Positions 20,417-31,335 of a stretch of DNA of 64,000 nt are shown one piece after another. The position numbers and the translations under genes are program-made. How positions within the stretch are numbered: the first letter of the stretch is position 1; every line of letters starts with the position of its first letter. The stretch lies in contig SADC01000520.1 in NCBI GenBank assembly GCA_004194705.1, positions 1 to 64,000 of the forward strand, in the 5' to 3' direction. The DNA is from Ditylenchus dipsaci (lineage: Eukaryota > Nematoda > Chromadorea > Rhabditida > Anguinidae). The notes under the pieces were generated by a model that saw only the letters and a program-made list of their open reading frames with translations, searched no databases and was not told the origin of the DNA.

Positions 20417-20750
20417 AAAAAATTTCTTGCAACTATGCCTGTCACGATCCAAATGGCTTAGTATGATGCGCACGCATCAGACCAACTCGCTGCTTTCAAA
20501 GGTCTCATAATCAATAAACTCTCTTTCTTTGCCATGCACACTATCAAAAAAATACTAGAGAAACTGCGTAAACTATATCGATAGCACTTTTCCACGGTTT
20601 TTCCAATATCGCTCGGTCACTAACATATGTTCCTTGTAAAGTAGTGATGTGGTATTTTATTCTATCTATTGTTGGAATTAGTAATTACCGTGTTTGTTGA
20701 ATATAAAATCATACAACTTGTCTTTAAACTTAATTCTTATTACTTTCAGT

Positions 20751-20892
20751 ATGACTGCTTTTGTATTGGAATTTTCTTTTGCCGTCTTTATTTTCGCTTG
20801 TGTTATGCACTCAGCGAATTCAGGAATTACCTGTAGCAAATCTGCAGAAACACCTGACTCGCCAAGCTATAGCGGAGGTGTGCATCCAAATG
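20751..20892 (+). CDS. First exon of a secreted protein
   Basis: The ATG directly follows TTACTTTCAG, a typical acceptor for a 5' UTR intron or a trans-splice. The exon encodes a hydrophobic signal peptide (MTAFVLEFSFAVFIFACVMH) followed by SANSGITCSKSAETPDSPS and GGVHPNG, and ends at ATG|GTATGTGA. The mature part is short, Ser/Pro-rich and has one Cys. No downstream exon is found, so the gene may be truncated by the gene A segment at 21107. Confidence 0.42.
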
Positions 20893-21152
20893 GTATGTGA
20901 ATTTTTTTGTCGACGTTTATAGACGATTTTTTACAAAAAACCCCGTCAATAAACCATTTTCAAATCGAGAACAATAGAAGAGCATGCGAGTAAATAGTTA
21001 CACAGGGATCTAACCTTTTCAGCCAACTAAAATGTTGCCAATTGGCTAAAATACAATCGTGAGGAAGCCAGTAGATTACATTCAGGGTTTTCACTCAAAA
21101 TGGTCATATTTCAGCAAAAAATTGATGTTTTGCTAAAAATAATTAAATGTAG

Positions 21153-21565
21153 ATGAGTCGACCCTGCTCTACAAGACGGCATTAACAAAATTTTCGAATT
21201 CGATTTCACAACTCGGTCAGTTTTCTTGTAAGTAGTTTCAGGCTTAACAAGGGTATAAAGTTAACAAAACAAAATATTTTTGGTGCAATATTAAGTTTTT
21301 TTCAGATTTGCTAGTTGAAACAGTGAGCTTGAACTTAAAATATAAAAATAATGCGCTTGATATTCCTGCAACAATCTCTGTGCCGAGAAAAGTTGACGGA
21401 GCATTTCTTATACAACGAATAAATGAAGCGTATAGTAGATATGCTGATGTGAGCGAAAAAAAAATCCATATGCTCAATCGACAGTTATATCCAAAAAAAG
21501 AAATCGAAAGCGACGAAAAATACAAATTCAAAGGAGGAGAGTACATTGGAATAAACTATGAATGA
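21153..21565 (+). CDS. Gene A: unrecognised two-exon coding sequence, intact copy
   Basis: Exon 21153-21227 (ESTLLYKTALTKFSNSISQL) joins in phase to exon 21306-21565 across a 78-bp GTAAGT..TTTTTTCAG intron. The second exon reads YLLVETVSLNLKYKN, DIPATISVPRKVDGAFLIQR, YADVSEKKIHMLNRQ and KGGEYIGINYE, ending with TGA. Alternating strands and a central helix suggest a small alpha/beta fold, but I cannot name a family. No in-frame start is seen, so an upstream exon is probably missing. A second, broken copy sits in the pogo transposon at 16827-17445. Preservation of the frame here against decay there suggests this copy was selected more recently. Confidence 0.5.
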
Positions 21566-21941
21566 ACCATTACATAAAAATCAAGCAATCTTTGGGAAGC
21601 GGTTTTTTCTTATCAGTCATTTCCAAGCAGATAGCAAGCATATATCTCATTTAAAAATACTTTTAAAAATAAACCCCTCTTGACGACTATCACTTTCACC
21701 ATCATATATATTTTTTTAAATTCTCAAGCGTATTTACTTTCTCGTAATTGTTCTCGTAATTTGCTTAGCAGTTTTCGTAACGTTTCTCAGACATCTCACT
21801 CAGGAGAAAACACAAGAAAAGAGATTAAGAAAAGTGATCAAGCGGCGAAGAAATTAAGGGGAAAGTGATCAAGCGCGGTATTGGGAGGGGAGGAGATTAA
21901 CACAGGGATTTTTCAACTCGGGCTGTGGCAAAAAAGACTCT

Positions 21942-22110
21942 TTACCGTATCCTCTCTAATTAACGCCCCCACCCTCAAAAAATATATGAATTTAGCTATA
22001 CTATAGAATGTCAGCATCCATTCAGCAGTCATCCAGGAGAATGCACCAAGTTTATCCCAATTTGCACGAACCATTTTCATACTACTGTAAGAAGATCTAA
22101 ATTTCATTGC
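21942..22110. mobile_element. CCGTATC left end with pogo DDE fragment
   Basis: TACCGTATCCTCTCTAATTA, then ACGCCCCCACCC, begins the element. At about 22030 a frame reads PGECTKFIPICTNHF, similar to PGGCTKFIQ in the pogo transposase at 16490. No right end nearby. Confidence 0.42.
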
Positions 22111-22329
22111 ACGGCAGTATTGTTATATCAAAGCTTGGTTCAACACAGTAATAACTATGCTTATACTATTGGAACAAGATTTAAATTTTATTTGAAAGGA
22201 TGAGTTCTTGAAAACAAGGATGATTTCTTGACAGCAAAGATGGTTTCTTGCAAAAAATCTCAGAGTTGCTGACTGTCGCGGATTTACAACATTGATATGG
22301 ACAGTCCATCATATCGGCATACTCATATT

Positions 22330-22613
22330 GGTACTTATACACAACACGCAAGGTTTCTGCATGGGTTTCATGAGTATTTATTAATAAAAGCCTATAAAAA
22401 TTAGCTGATGGGTTCCACCATCAAAAGTTTATTTTCAAAAACAGAACAGAACTTTTTTATGGGTTACACAATTAAAATTTCGTGTTTCGGCTTTTCATTT
22501 CAAAACTCATTAAGAAATTTTGATGATTGAACCCATCAGATGGATATATAGGCTTGTATTAATAAAAACTCATGAAACCCATGCAGAAACCTTGCTTGCT
22601 GTGGATAAGTACC
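22330..22613. mobile_element. Foldback element, GGTTTCTGCATGGGTTTCAT arms
   Basis: GTACTTAT, CAAGGTTTCTGCATGGG and TTTCATGAGT at the left are inverted at about 22566-22613. The inner TGATGGGTT / AACCCATCA also pairs. Non-coding. Confidence 0.75.
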
Positions 22614-22725
22614 AACTAACTTACTGTTCGACCTAATACTTGTTTTCCACAACTCCAGAATAACAAACTATCACTTGTTGAAAATATTTGAATCTGCGGT
22701 CAGGTTAAACATTTAAAGAAATATT

Positions 22726-22920
22726 GGCGCTAGTAGCGAATACACATCCACCTTCCCCCCAAGAATCCGACCTTATAAAATTGCTGTAACTACCCTTGCC
22801 AACAACAAGTTTAGGCTTAGCCCTTAGGCTTGGAAATAGGCCAGCGTATGGAAGTTACTTTTTACTAAAGTAAAAAAGATCAAAATCGTTGAGGGGGGGG
22901 GGCTATTCGCTACTAGGGTC
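22726..22920. mobile_element. GGCGCTACT-family element, word AGCGAATA, exact 8-bp TSD
   Basis: Left GGCGCTAGTAGCGAATA and right TATTCGCTACTAGGGTC are inverted. Flanks GAAATATT at 22718-22725 and 22921-22928 are identical 8-bp duplications. The interior carries the AACTACCCTTGC and GGCTTAGCCCTTAGGCTT blocks shared with 42859-43104 and 62325 onward, and a run of 11 G. Confidence 0.85.
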
Positions 22921-23066
22921 GAAATATTTTATAAAATCTCATTGTTGAGATTTACTCATTCAAATCAAACCAGACATTTCCATCTGATTTTTTCCGTATC
23001 TGGAAAAAAAATTCCTAAACAGAAGTGTTAGTATTGACAAGTTTTAGTATATTATCTTTATGTAAG

Positions 23067-23138
23067 GCGTTTGGCGACTTTTGTGTCATTTGACACAAAA
23101 ATGGCAAAACGTCAAATGACACAAAAGTGACCAAACGC
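23067..23138. repeat. Perfect hairpin with TTTGTGTCATTTGAC arms
   Basis: GCGTTTGG.GACTTTTGTGTC at the left pairs with GACACAAAAGTGACCAAACG at the right. A smaller internal palindrome, TTTTGTGTCATTTGACACAAAA, is inside the left arm. Confidence 0.7.
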
Positions 23139-23668
23139 TCACGCACCGAATACTCGTTCAGCTTTGTGGATCTGAATATATGCACAAAATATTTTCATAT
23201 GTCAAGAAAAAAGCATCAAAGACCAAAGTTTATCGAGAAAAAAAAACAAAATATTTTGTTCTCAAGGACCAAATAAAACTTTCAGGGGTTTAAAGGATGT
23301 GCATGCCAAAATTTTCTTTTGGTGAAGTACCTTAGCAGTCTAACTGATTCACATTGTACAATCATTCAATTTTTTAAAAAAAATTTTAAATTTTTATTCA
23401 TGATTTTTGTGCCATGTCTTTTATTTTTCTTTACACCTTTTGGCTTAGGCTTAATAGCTTTAAAATTATTTTGAACATTTTTTACTACTTTCCTAACTGC
23501 GACCACCTAAGGGCCATGATCCGGATATCATGTACATTATAGTAGCGCCGAAGGGGTTTTCGTGAGAAGCATCGTGAGATAGTTTTTTTTGCATATAAGA
23601 GTTTCAACAGGTGACTTATAAGTAACTAACATATTTCCCGTGTTTTTTTGCATTTTTTATTTTACATG

Positions 23669-23760
23669 TACCGTATTTTCTCTAATAGCTCACCCGTCTC
23701 CATTAGCTCACCCCTTCCTAATAACTCACCTCTAAAGATTATATTAAAGGTTGTACCCCG
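23669..23760. mobile_element. CCGTATT left (tandem) end, word TAGCTCACC
   Basis: TACCGTATTTTCTCTAATAG begins it, with TAGCTCACC three times (AATAGCTCACCC, ATTAGCTCACCC, AATAACTCACC). No right partner found. Confidence 0.55.
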
Positions 23761-23784
23761 AAATTAAAGCAGCATTTTACTAAC

Positions 23785-23905
23785 TGATTGATTTGCTAAG
23801 CGGTCGTCTCGGCAAGAGTTTTTTTGCTAAGCGACAAATTGCCAAGAATTCTTTAAAATTTTTCGCTAAGGCATTTTTTTTTAAATCTCGATTTGCTAAG
23901 AACTT
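23785..23905. repeat. TTTGCTAAG word repeats
   Basis: GATTTGCTAAGCGG, TTTTGCTAAGCGAC, TTTCGCTAAGG and GATTTGCTAAGAAC recur every 30-35 bp. Likely a degraded array terminus. Confidence 0.4.
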
Positions 23906-24289
23906 TTCTACCTTTTTGTGATTTCACCTTCTTCTCAATGTTCTTTTAGGGGATTGGAATTTTTTCTGAAAGACATTTTTCCGCCGATTTTTTTTGTTTT
24001 CTACTGATTCAACGTGGGGTCACAAATTGATATTTTCAGATTGTGTCCAAACTACTCAAACCACATTAAACTACCCAAAGTACCCTTAGACCACCCTTAA
24101 TACGCAAACTAAACAAAAACCTGAAAATTTAAAATTTCTTAAAAATAAAAATTTTTTTTAACTTCAAATTGTGTAGGGGATCGGGCTTGTTAAGCCCAAA
24201 TTAGCGATTTCATACACCCCAAATTCAGTATCATATCATTGTCAAACCATCTTCAATATCCTCGAATTAATGCAGAAAATTGTTTTGGA

Positions 24290-24385
24290 ACACGAAAACG
24301 TAAAATTTTTTTTTATCCAAGTAGACGACCACTTGGATAGCCACCGCCGAGGATGCTGGTTCGAATCCACCTGGGTGCATACCAG
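24290..24385 (+). other. SINE-like sequence with B box
   Basis: GGTTCGAATCC at 24358-24368 is followed by ACCTGGGTGCAT, a combination also seen at 25140-25162. Upstream TCCAAGTAGACGACCACTTG matches the arms at 35395-35725 and 50990-51030. Probable tRNA-derived repeat; no cloverleaf. Confidence 0.4.
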
Positions 24386-24914
24386 TTTTTTGGCTGAAAA
24401 TGACTTTTTGCATGTTGTGGAGAGTACTGATACTTTTAGTGGTTTTCCATGTTTTGCTTTTTCTCATTTACAGTGGCTGAAACGCCTTAAAAGACATTTT
24501 TTAGGCCAGGAGGAGGTGGGTGGGACAGTACTTGTGTACTTTAGCCATGAAGTTATCTAATGAACTCTGACAAAATCACGAAACCAAGTCACGACCACCT
24601 GAATTTTCGTCTAAAAAGCAGCTTGTTTTTGGTGGAGTTTTGGGCTAAAATTGCTTCGGCTTAAGTTTTTTAGAATTGGCTTGTTGTTTAGTAAGTCTTT
24701 GCACTTGTTCTGTTCTATCTTTCTGATAAGATACAAATTATTTTTATCTGACCGATGAAATTTATCTGCCAGACAAAAATAAATCTGACAAATAAAATTT
24801 ATCGGGCAGATAAAATTCGAGTTTAAAACATGGTTCGCAAAAACAGCAAATTTGCTGAAATGCAGCAAAAATAATTGGCGTTGTGTCTTTATTGAAAACA
24901 GCAAAATTGCAGCA

Positions 24915-25236
24915 AAAATTTTGCTGCATTTCAGCAAAATTTTGCTGCATTTCTTCGTCTCCCACATATTACGCGTTTTGCAGTTTTTCAACTATATTTT
25001 TTGGGGGTTTTTTTTTGTCTGGTGTCAAAAAATGTATGAACCACCAGTATAAGAGGAATACTTAGGCTTCATGCAGCCCGTAGAAGTTACTCTTAAAGTG
25101 GAGGGAGGGTTTTTTTATATAAGTTTCGGCTAGGTCACAGGTTCAAATCCACCTGGATGCATTCCATATCTTTCACTTCATGTTTTATTTTCAAGTTTGG
25201 TGTGAAAATAATTATCATTCTAATGTCTATCCAACA
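24915..25236 (+). repeat. Left arm of a 320-bp inverted repeat
   Basis: Inverted copy at 27481-27806. Shared landmarks are GCAGCAAAATTTTGCTG, CCCACATATTACGCG, CATGCAGCCCGTAGAAGT and GGTTCAAATCCACCTGG. The arms are about 2.25 kb apart, so they may be the termini of a composite element or two opposed solo repeats. Confidence 0.7.
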
Positions 25237-25239
25237 AGG

Positions 25240-25990
25240 GGGACTGCTGAGTACCCAAACCTGGGATCCCCACCTGGGTACCCCTCCCGTGTACAGGATG
25301 GTCTAAAAAAATTCGGGAAATTATGAAAAAGTTTAAGTTTGAATTCATTTGTCTGCAACTGATTCATACTGTTTCAAATGGAATATATTTTATGTTTCGT
25401 ATAGAAGAGCTCACAAGTAGCTTAAATGCTATCACCGATTTTTCTGGGTGAATAGATGGGTAGGGTTGGCAAGGGTAGTGCTAAAACGACTGATCGATGA
25501 AGTGATGGGTTTCGTTAGCATTTTTCAACAGTTTGTAAAATCTTCCTTTTTCGCGTTTCACAAATTTTTTTTGAACCGTTGTAGGCAGAAAGACAAAATC
25601 TACAAAATAGTTTGAAAAAAAATTCTGAAACGCGAAAAAGGAAGATTTTACAAACTGTTGAAAAATGCTAACGAAACCCATCACTTCATCGATCAGTCGT
25701 TTTAGCACTACCCTTGCCAACCCTAGGCAAGAAGCTACCTACGCGAAATTTTCAATATTTTCCGAATCTTTTTGGACTACTCTGTAAGACTCCATCTCGG
25801 TACCTTTTTTCTGCGTAGTTTTATCCTGTGTACTCCCCACCTGGGTACCACCACTGGAGTACTACCTCATGGGTATTCCCCTCCTGGGTAATCCCCATAT
25901 TGGTGTCCCTCACCTTAGTAACACCACCTGGGTACCCCCACCTGGGTCCACCAACTACTCAACTACGAGGATCGGGCCACCTGAGTACTG
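25240..25990. repeat. CACCTGGGTACC microrepeat cluster
   Basis: CACCTGGGTACC-like words are repeated at 25260-25300 and 25840-25975, split by the foldback at 25296-25790. Similar words are at 12495 and 35830-35880. Confidence 0.6.
25296..25790. mobile_element. Foldback element with long perfect palindrome
   Basis: Outer ends ACAGGATGGTCTAAAAAAAT and (inverted) CTTTTTGGACTACTCTGT. Inside, 25459-25727 is an almost perfect palindrome with arms of about 110 bp (GGGTTGGCAAGGGTAGTGCT / AGCACTACCCTTGCCAACCC) and a loop of about 45 bp. It splits the CACCTGGGTACC cluster, so it is the younger insertion. Confidence 0.8.
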
Positions 25991-26429
25991 ATCGTGAGTG
26001 ATGCGGAACTCATAATCCTTTTTAAATTTTCGCCATCTAGATTGGCGACTCACAGCATTTTTTCGTTTGATAAACCAAACCTAAGTCAATCCTAGAAGCT
26101 TTTAGCTCAAGAGGTGGCTGAAAAGTTCTGAATCCCTTCTTCGTCCTCGCTGTCATCTTTCTGATCTGTCCTTATCTTCTTCTTTTGTTCCTTTTTTAAA
26201 ATCAGAGTTGCACGGGGAATGAAGTACAAATGTTTTCACATTCAAATTACTATAAAAAAATTTGTAGCTTCCGAAAAATTGACCAAGAGAAAAGAGAGTA
26301 TGTACGACGAATAGGATGGCCCTACATTGGACATCTTAAAAACTTAGTTCTAACTAAATTTCAATCTTCAACTATATTATCTCTATATAGTATTTTGGTC
26401 AGGGGGTCCGTCCGTCCGCCACACTTTTT

Positions 26430-26845
26430 CTGAATTGGTGGTGTTCAAGACTGATTTTTGCCTACTTTTCGCAATTTGATTTTCGATATTTTTCCGGAAC
26501 CCTCAAGTTCAACATCTTATTTATCTTTAAGCACAAACACGTATAGTTGAAGTTGCTTTAAAAAAAAAGTTTTCCTTGCCCTCTAAATTGGTGATGGTGG
26601 ATTTTAGCCTGGATTTAAGGTGGATTTTTGTTTTCAAGCTCGCTTTTCTGCCATTTTTTTGTGAATTAATGTCAGACATCTCTGCGGAAACCTCAAAAAC
26701 GACATCTTGGCTTGCTTTAAAAGCACAAACACGTATAGTTGAAGTTGCTTTAAAAAAAAGTTTTCCTTGCCCTTCAAATTGGTGATGGTGGATTTTAGCC
26801 TAGGTTTAAGTGGATTTTTGTGTTCAAGCCCACTTTTCTGCCAGG
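26430..26845 (+). repeat. Tandem duplication, period about 190 bp
   Basis: The block AAGCACAAACACGTATAGTT to CTTTTCTGCCA at 26530-26652 repeats at 26720-26841 with about 95 percent identity by eye. Flanking parts of the unit extend both ways. Confidence 0.75.
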
Positions 26846-26920
26846 TAGGGTAAGTAAATGGCCACTTAGGGTGGGTAGGTAGCCAGATAGGATAGTTAAG
26901 TGCTCAGGTGGAACCTCTAC

Positions 26921-26975
26921 AATCAAACTTTGATATAACGTACACCCTGGGGACCAGGTCAGGTGTACGTTACAG
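26921..26975. mobile_element. CAGTCRA-family fragment, word TATAACGTACACC
   Basis: TACAATCAAACTTTGATA, TAACGTACACC, TGGGGACCAGG, then GGTGTACGTTA: a hairpin end only. Confidence 0.6.
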
Positions 26976-26976
26976 T

Positions 26977-27305
26977 AGGCTTAACAGGCGAGGGTTGGCG
27001 AGGTAGGCGAGGATAGGTGAGGATATGCAAGGGTACGCGAGATAGGCGAGGATAGGCGAGGTAGGCAAAAATAGGCGAGGATAGGCGAGGATAAGCAAGG
27101 TTAGGCGAGGGTAGGCGAGGTAGAGTAGGTGGGTTAACAGGTAGGGTGGATGATCTATCCTAACCATTAACGCACTCAAAAGATAAATCTACCCGAACTA
27201 TTATTGTAAAATGAACCACTTATTTTCCCGAACCACAAAAATAGTGCCGAACTACCAATTTTCCCGAACGGCATAGGCTCCGATAGGCGCCTGCCGACCC
27301 TAGTA
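26977..27305 (-). repeat. GAGGATAGGC minisatellite unit, copy 1
   Basis: About 15 imperfect copies of GGCGAGGATA are followed by TTAACAGGTAGGGTGGAT, TAACCATTAACGCACTCAAA, and a segment ending CGATAGGCGCCTGCC. An inverted copy is at 32238-32460. Confidence 0.7.
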
Positions 27306-27480
27306 GCTTAAATATCATCCATAGCCTAGAATCAAGGCTACACATTGGTATAAAAATGTGTTATTGTAAAGAAAATACAGAACATATCAATCAAGGAAAA
27401 GCCCAAAATGAGGTAGCTAATTCAGGTAGGCTTCAGCCTTCAACTCAACTGTCATAGTTATTTAACCATGCACTGATAGT

Positions 27481-27806
27481 ATTGTCGGATAGCCATAAGA
27501 ATGAAAATTATTTTCATACCAAACTTGAAAATAAAATATGAAAAATGGTGTGAAAAATAGGTCATGCATCCAGGTGGATTTGAACCAGTGACCTAGCTGA
27601 TACTTATATGAAAAATCTTCCTCCACTTTAAGAGTGACTTCTACGGGCTGCATGAAGCCTAAGTATTCCTCTTATACTGGTGGTTCATACATTTTTTGAC
27701 TCTTGACAGAAGAAAACCCAAAAAAATATAGTTAAAAAAATGCAAAACGCGTAATATGTGGGAGACGAAGAAATGCAGCAAAATTTTGCTGAAATGCAGC
27801 AAAATT
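27481..27806 (-). repeat. Right arm of the 320-bp inverted repeat
   Basis: Inverted counterpart of 24915-25236; includes GGATTTGAACC (B box on the minus strand, 27576-27586). Confidence 0.7.
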
Positions 27807-28777
27807 TAATTTTTTAATTTTTAATTTTCTGCAATTTTCCTGTCAATGTGTTTTTCATTAGGTTTACAAACCCATTTCTCAACTCCACTAAGTGCCCCCT
27901 CCCCTTTAAGACTGATGCGAATAGCATTACCTTCCTTATGTTAGGGTATAAATCCCAGAGAGCTTAGTGCTCTATCCAGTTTTTCTAGTTATGTTACGCA
28001 GGCTGATATATTAGCATTCATCTTGTGATGATGGTGACTTTCCAGATAATTAAGTCGCAGATAGTATTGACAAGTCTCTCAGTGCCATAATCAGTAACAG
28101 TATCTATTTTTAATTGCTGCGATGATGTATCTCTATGTTCATACTACCAGTGAAATGCCCAGGTGTAAGGCTGTTGGAACATTTCTTATCCAATACAGTT
28201 AATGCTTAGAAAGTATTGAAAAAATTAAAATTCCTCTTCGGAAAATGCCTAAAAAGCATTATATAACAATAAGTGATCTTTTATTAGATATTTATTTTCA
28301 AAGATGATGAAAAAGATATGATCTAATATAATTATGTTTTTACTATGTGTTTAATCACGTTTTTGCTCAAAATTCTTTTTATTATTTCCATAAATATTAT
28401 TTTGATCTAAAATTAAAAATCAAACACGATTGAAATAAAATAAAGCAAAAATATATTTTATTCTCATGTTGTATATAGTTTTATATATGCGGCCTATAGT
28501 AGTACACGAGCCAGCTTCCGCCACGTCAAAGAATGCCGCTTTTTGCCCTATACCTATTGAATGCACCAGAAACTACTCATCTTTACCCCAATTTTCGTTT
28601 AAAATCGTTTCTAGCTTTAACATATTTGGGCCGAACTCCCTTATACTGCATACTCTCATAACAGCACAAAAGCATGTTTTTAAACGTTTTAGCACCTGAA
28701 ACGTGTAGAAAACATGTTTCAGGGTGCGGCCGACCCAGAAATTGACCAATTCAGTCGGCTATGACTAAAATTTAGTC
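27807..28777. other. No supported gene
   Basis: AT-rich region. A 77-codon frame at 28466-28699 begins with a non-ATG codon, has no known domain and no splice context. No clear repeat borders. Confidence 0.4.
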
Positions 28778-28853
28778 AAATAAAACATTGATATAATGAC
28801 ACTCTTAGTATGGCCCTTGGTGTGTCGTTATATCGAGGTTCGACCGTGGCAGT
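28778..28853. mobile_element. CAGTCRA-family right half, word TATAACGACACACC
   Basis: ATATAATGACACTCT, GGCCCTTGGTGTGTCG and TTATATCGAGGTTCGACCG make a hairpin end; the left half is degraded. Confidence 0.55.
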
Positions 28854-28962
28854 TGCAAGTTCTAGGATGATTATTTGGCTATCACCACACGGTATGTTTT
28901 CAGAATGTCTGAATGTGTTGGATCACATATCATTGTCATGAGCACATACGGAATTCAGAATC

Positions 28963-29162
28963 AAAGGACCATAATTGTTGATGCAAATGAAAATTTGGCA
29001 TATTCAAATGCGCGCGGGACACTTCTCTTTCATCTCGCACTTTACTCTTTGGAGTTATTTCGAGCGACTCAAAAGAGAATAGTGAAAGACAAAAGAGAAC
29101 TGTCCCGCGCGCATTTGAATTTGTCAAATTCTCATTTGCATCAACAAGTATGGTCCTTTAAG
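28963..29162. mobile_element. AAAGGACCAT palindromic element
   Basis: Whole-length inverted repeat: AAAGGACCATAATTGTTGAT / ATCAACAAGTATGGTCCTTT, inner GCGCGCGGGACACTTCTCTT / inverted. Near-perfect, 200 bp, no ORF. Shares the CGGGACACTTCTCTTTC box with 45317-45514. Confidence 0.8.
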
Positions 29163-29400
29163 AGCAAATGCACATAGTATGATTATAGCCGTCAGGCAAA
29201 TACCTAGAGCCACATGTGTAGGTCACTGTAAGACGTATCTCCAATTTTTTTTGAACTTAATCTGATGAAAAGCAAACCCCTTTCTTGACACAACACCACC
29301 TTTCAACCAACCATTATTGGCTTTATTTGTCTTAATATTGCGATTGGTTGAATTCGTAAAAGTTAGGCCAAATCAGTGATATGGGTTGCGGAAATCGATG

Positions 29401-29520
29401 TACAGTCCTCTCACGCTATAGTGCCGAAAACCCACACTATGTCTACAGTCGCGCTACAGTGAGAGTTGACTATATAGCGGTTAACTGTATATGGCACATA
29501 GCTATATAGTGGTTGACTGT
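29401..29520. mobile_element. CAGTCRA-family MITE, word CTATAGTG
   Basis: TACAGTCCTCTCACGCTATA at the left and TATAGTGGTTGACTGT at the right, with internal CTACAGTGAGAGTTGACTAT and TAGCGGTTAACTGTA, i.e. several terminus-like units in tandem. Confidence 0.6.
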
Positions 29521-29809
29521 GCCCAAACCATTTAAAACTGTAAAAATATCGAATGCGAAGTAAAACTGTGAACGTTGTAAAAGGAAAGTTACAACAGTCA
29601 GTGCTTTATATATCAAAGAAAGACAAAGACACAGTAGAATAGTGCCCGAGCGTTGGTTAATATATTATCGTGCCCATGTAGTATGAGTCTTTAGGAGTAA
29701 AGAAGTGTTTACCTGGTGCTAGTACCCACGTGGAGACAATACCTCGGTATCAACTCATTTAGAAGATAGACCCATATTTGGAGTTTGGGGAGGGGATCGG
29801 TCATTTTAA

Positions 29810-29998
29810 AATTTTGCGCCGGCGCGCCAGGGTCAAATTAGGGTTCCATCATTGGCGCTGGCGCCTGGCTATTTTGGAATTTGGGCACCGAGCGCCAGTC
29901 TATAATATGGGAGCTGGTACAAGTATTGTGACAAAAACGGCGCTTATCAGAAAATTTCGGACGCCGGCTTCTGAGAGATCGGCGCCAGCGCCCGTGCA
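29810..29998. mobile_element. GGCGCC word element (hAT-like?)
   Basis: GCGCCGGCGCGCCAGGG at the left and GGCGCCAGCGCCCGTGC at the right, with interior GGCGCTGGCGCC, GAGCGCCAG and GACGCCGGC. Strong GC island in AT-rich DNA. Confidence 0.45.
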
Positions 29999-29999
29999 A

Positions 30000-30876
30000 G
30001 TATGTTTAACAGATAGTTCCATGGGATAGTATTTTTATAATTATTTTAAAATAAAATCATGGTCATTAAGACTTCTAATGGAATAATCAATAAATGAAAA
30101 AAAGTAAAAGAAATGCAGAAAAACCAACAATAAAAATACGTGATTCATTAAGCCATTAAAAATTTGAGCAAAAAAAGTTAGAGATAAAAAATTTGAATTA
30201 AATTACCTTGTAAAATTTCAGACCACTTCCTTTCGACGGTTTGTCTTCGGTTAATAAGCAGTCATCTCAAGCAGGGATGGTAATCATATTTTTAATACGA
30301 TATGTACTTTTTCGGGATCGCAAATCTTTTTTATTTTTGGATATTCTAGTCAAAACCTTTGTTTCGCTTCATAATCGCAATGAGCACTCGATAAAATCAT
30401 ATTTATTCTTCAAAATTAGGCAAAATGTGCTTTTTGAAAAAAAATTAATTCCCATCCTTGATTTGAAGAGATGCTCCAAAAGAACGCTCGCAAAATGAAA
30501 AACCTCTTTTCGAAAAGAAAACGTTTGATGTGATCAGGGTTGGCAAAATATGTCTAGGCATTTGAATAGCTATTGAAATTCGCATTTTACAGGCAAAAAT
30601 TCAATGTAAAAACGTTAAAATGTGGTCTTTCAAACAAGAGAATCCCCTACTGTAACGTTGAACTATCTGGAGGTTTCAGATAAAAAGTTGCATTTAGAAA
30701 AACATTTGAAAAATGATTAGGGCAAACAATATTGAACAAATCAAAGGTAGGGTGAAAGCTTTTAAGAGATAGTCTCTACATGAAAAGTTTACGAATTATC
30801 AACGAAGATAGCTGGATTTATTTTTTTTTTGATGCAAAAATAACGTAAAAAATAAAATGTGTTAAATTCTGATGTC
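30000..30876. other. No gene; weak repeat at 30330-30450
   Basis: Part resembles 1640-1720 (TTCGCTTCA..ATGAGC..GATAAAATCA). Otherwise unremarkable AT-rich DNA. Confidence 0.4.
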
Positions 30877-31335
30877 CATATACAAAGACGTAAATTTATG
30901 TTAAAAAGGAATTTTTTTTACTATATGTATGGAGAATAATTTAACCTAAAAAATGCAAATTTGAATTAATACAAGAAAGATGAATATAAGTTTCAAAAAT
31001 GTTTTCATGAATAAAATATTTAATAAATGTGCTTAGTGAAATGCTGTACAAATCGCACATTCCCGTGTTGAACAAAAAACAATAAGTTTACTTGCAGTAA
31101 TTATGACTGTAGTGAGTAAGAAAAGCACTGAAATTTAAAACATGAAAATATAATGTGCTTTCGTATAGAAATATATTTAAATATATTACATATAAAAAAA
31201 TAATAGATATAATTCAAAATGTGATACTTTGAAAATATTAGAGGTTTCATCTAAAAATTTAAAAAAGCATCAAACACACATGAAAAAAACTGACATACCG
31301 ATGTTTTTTTTAAAAAAAGTTATTGTTTCTTCTAA

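Noticed and set aside
26970..27179. Leucine/proline-rich minus-strand ORF
   Set aside because: It is the translation of the GAGGATAGGC minisatellite.
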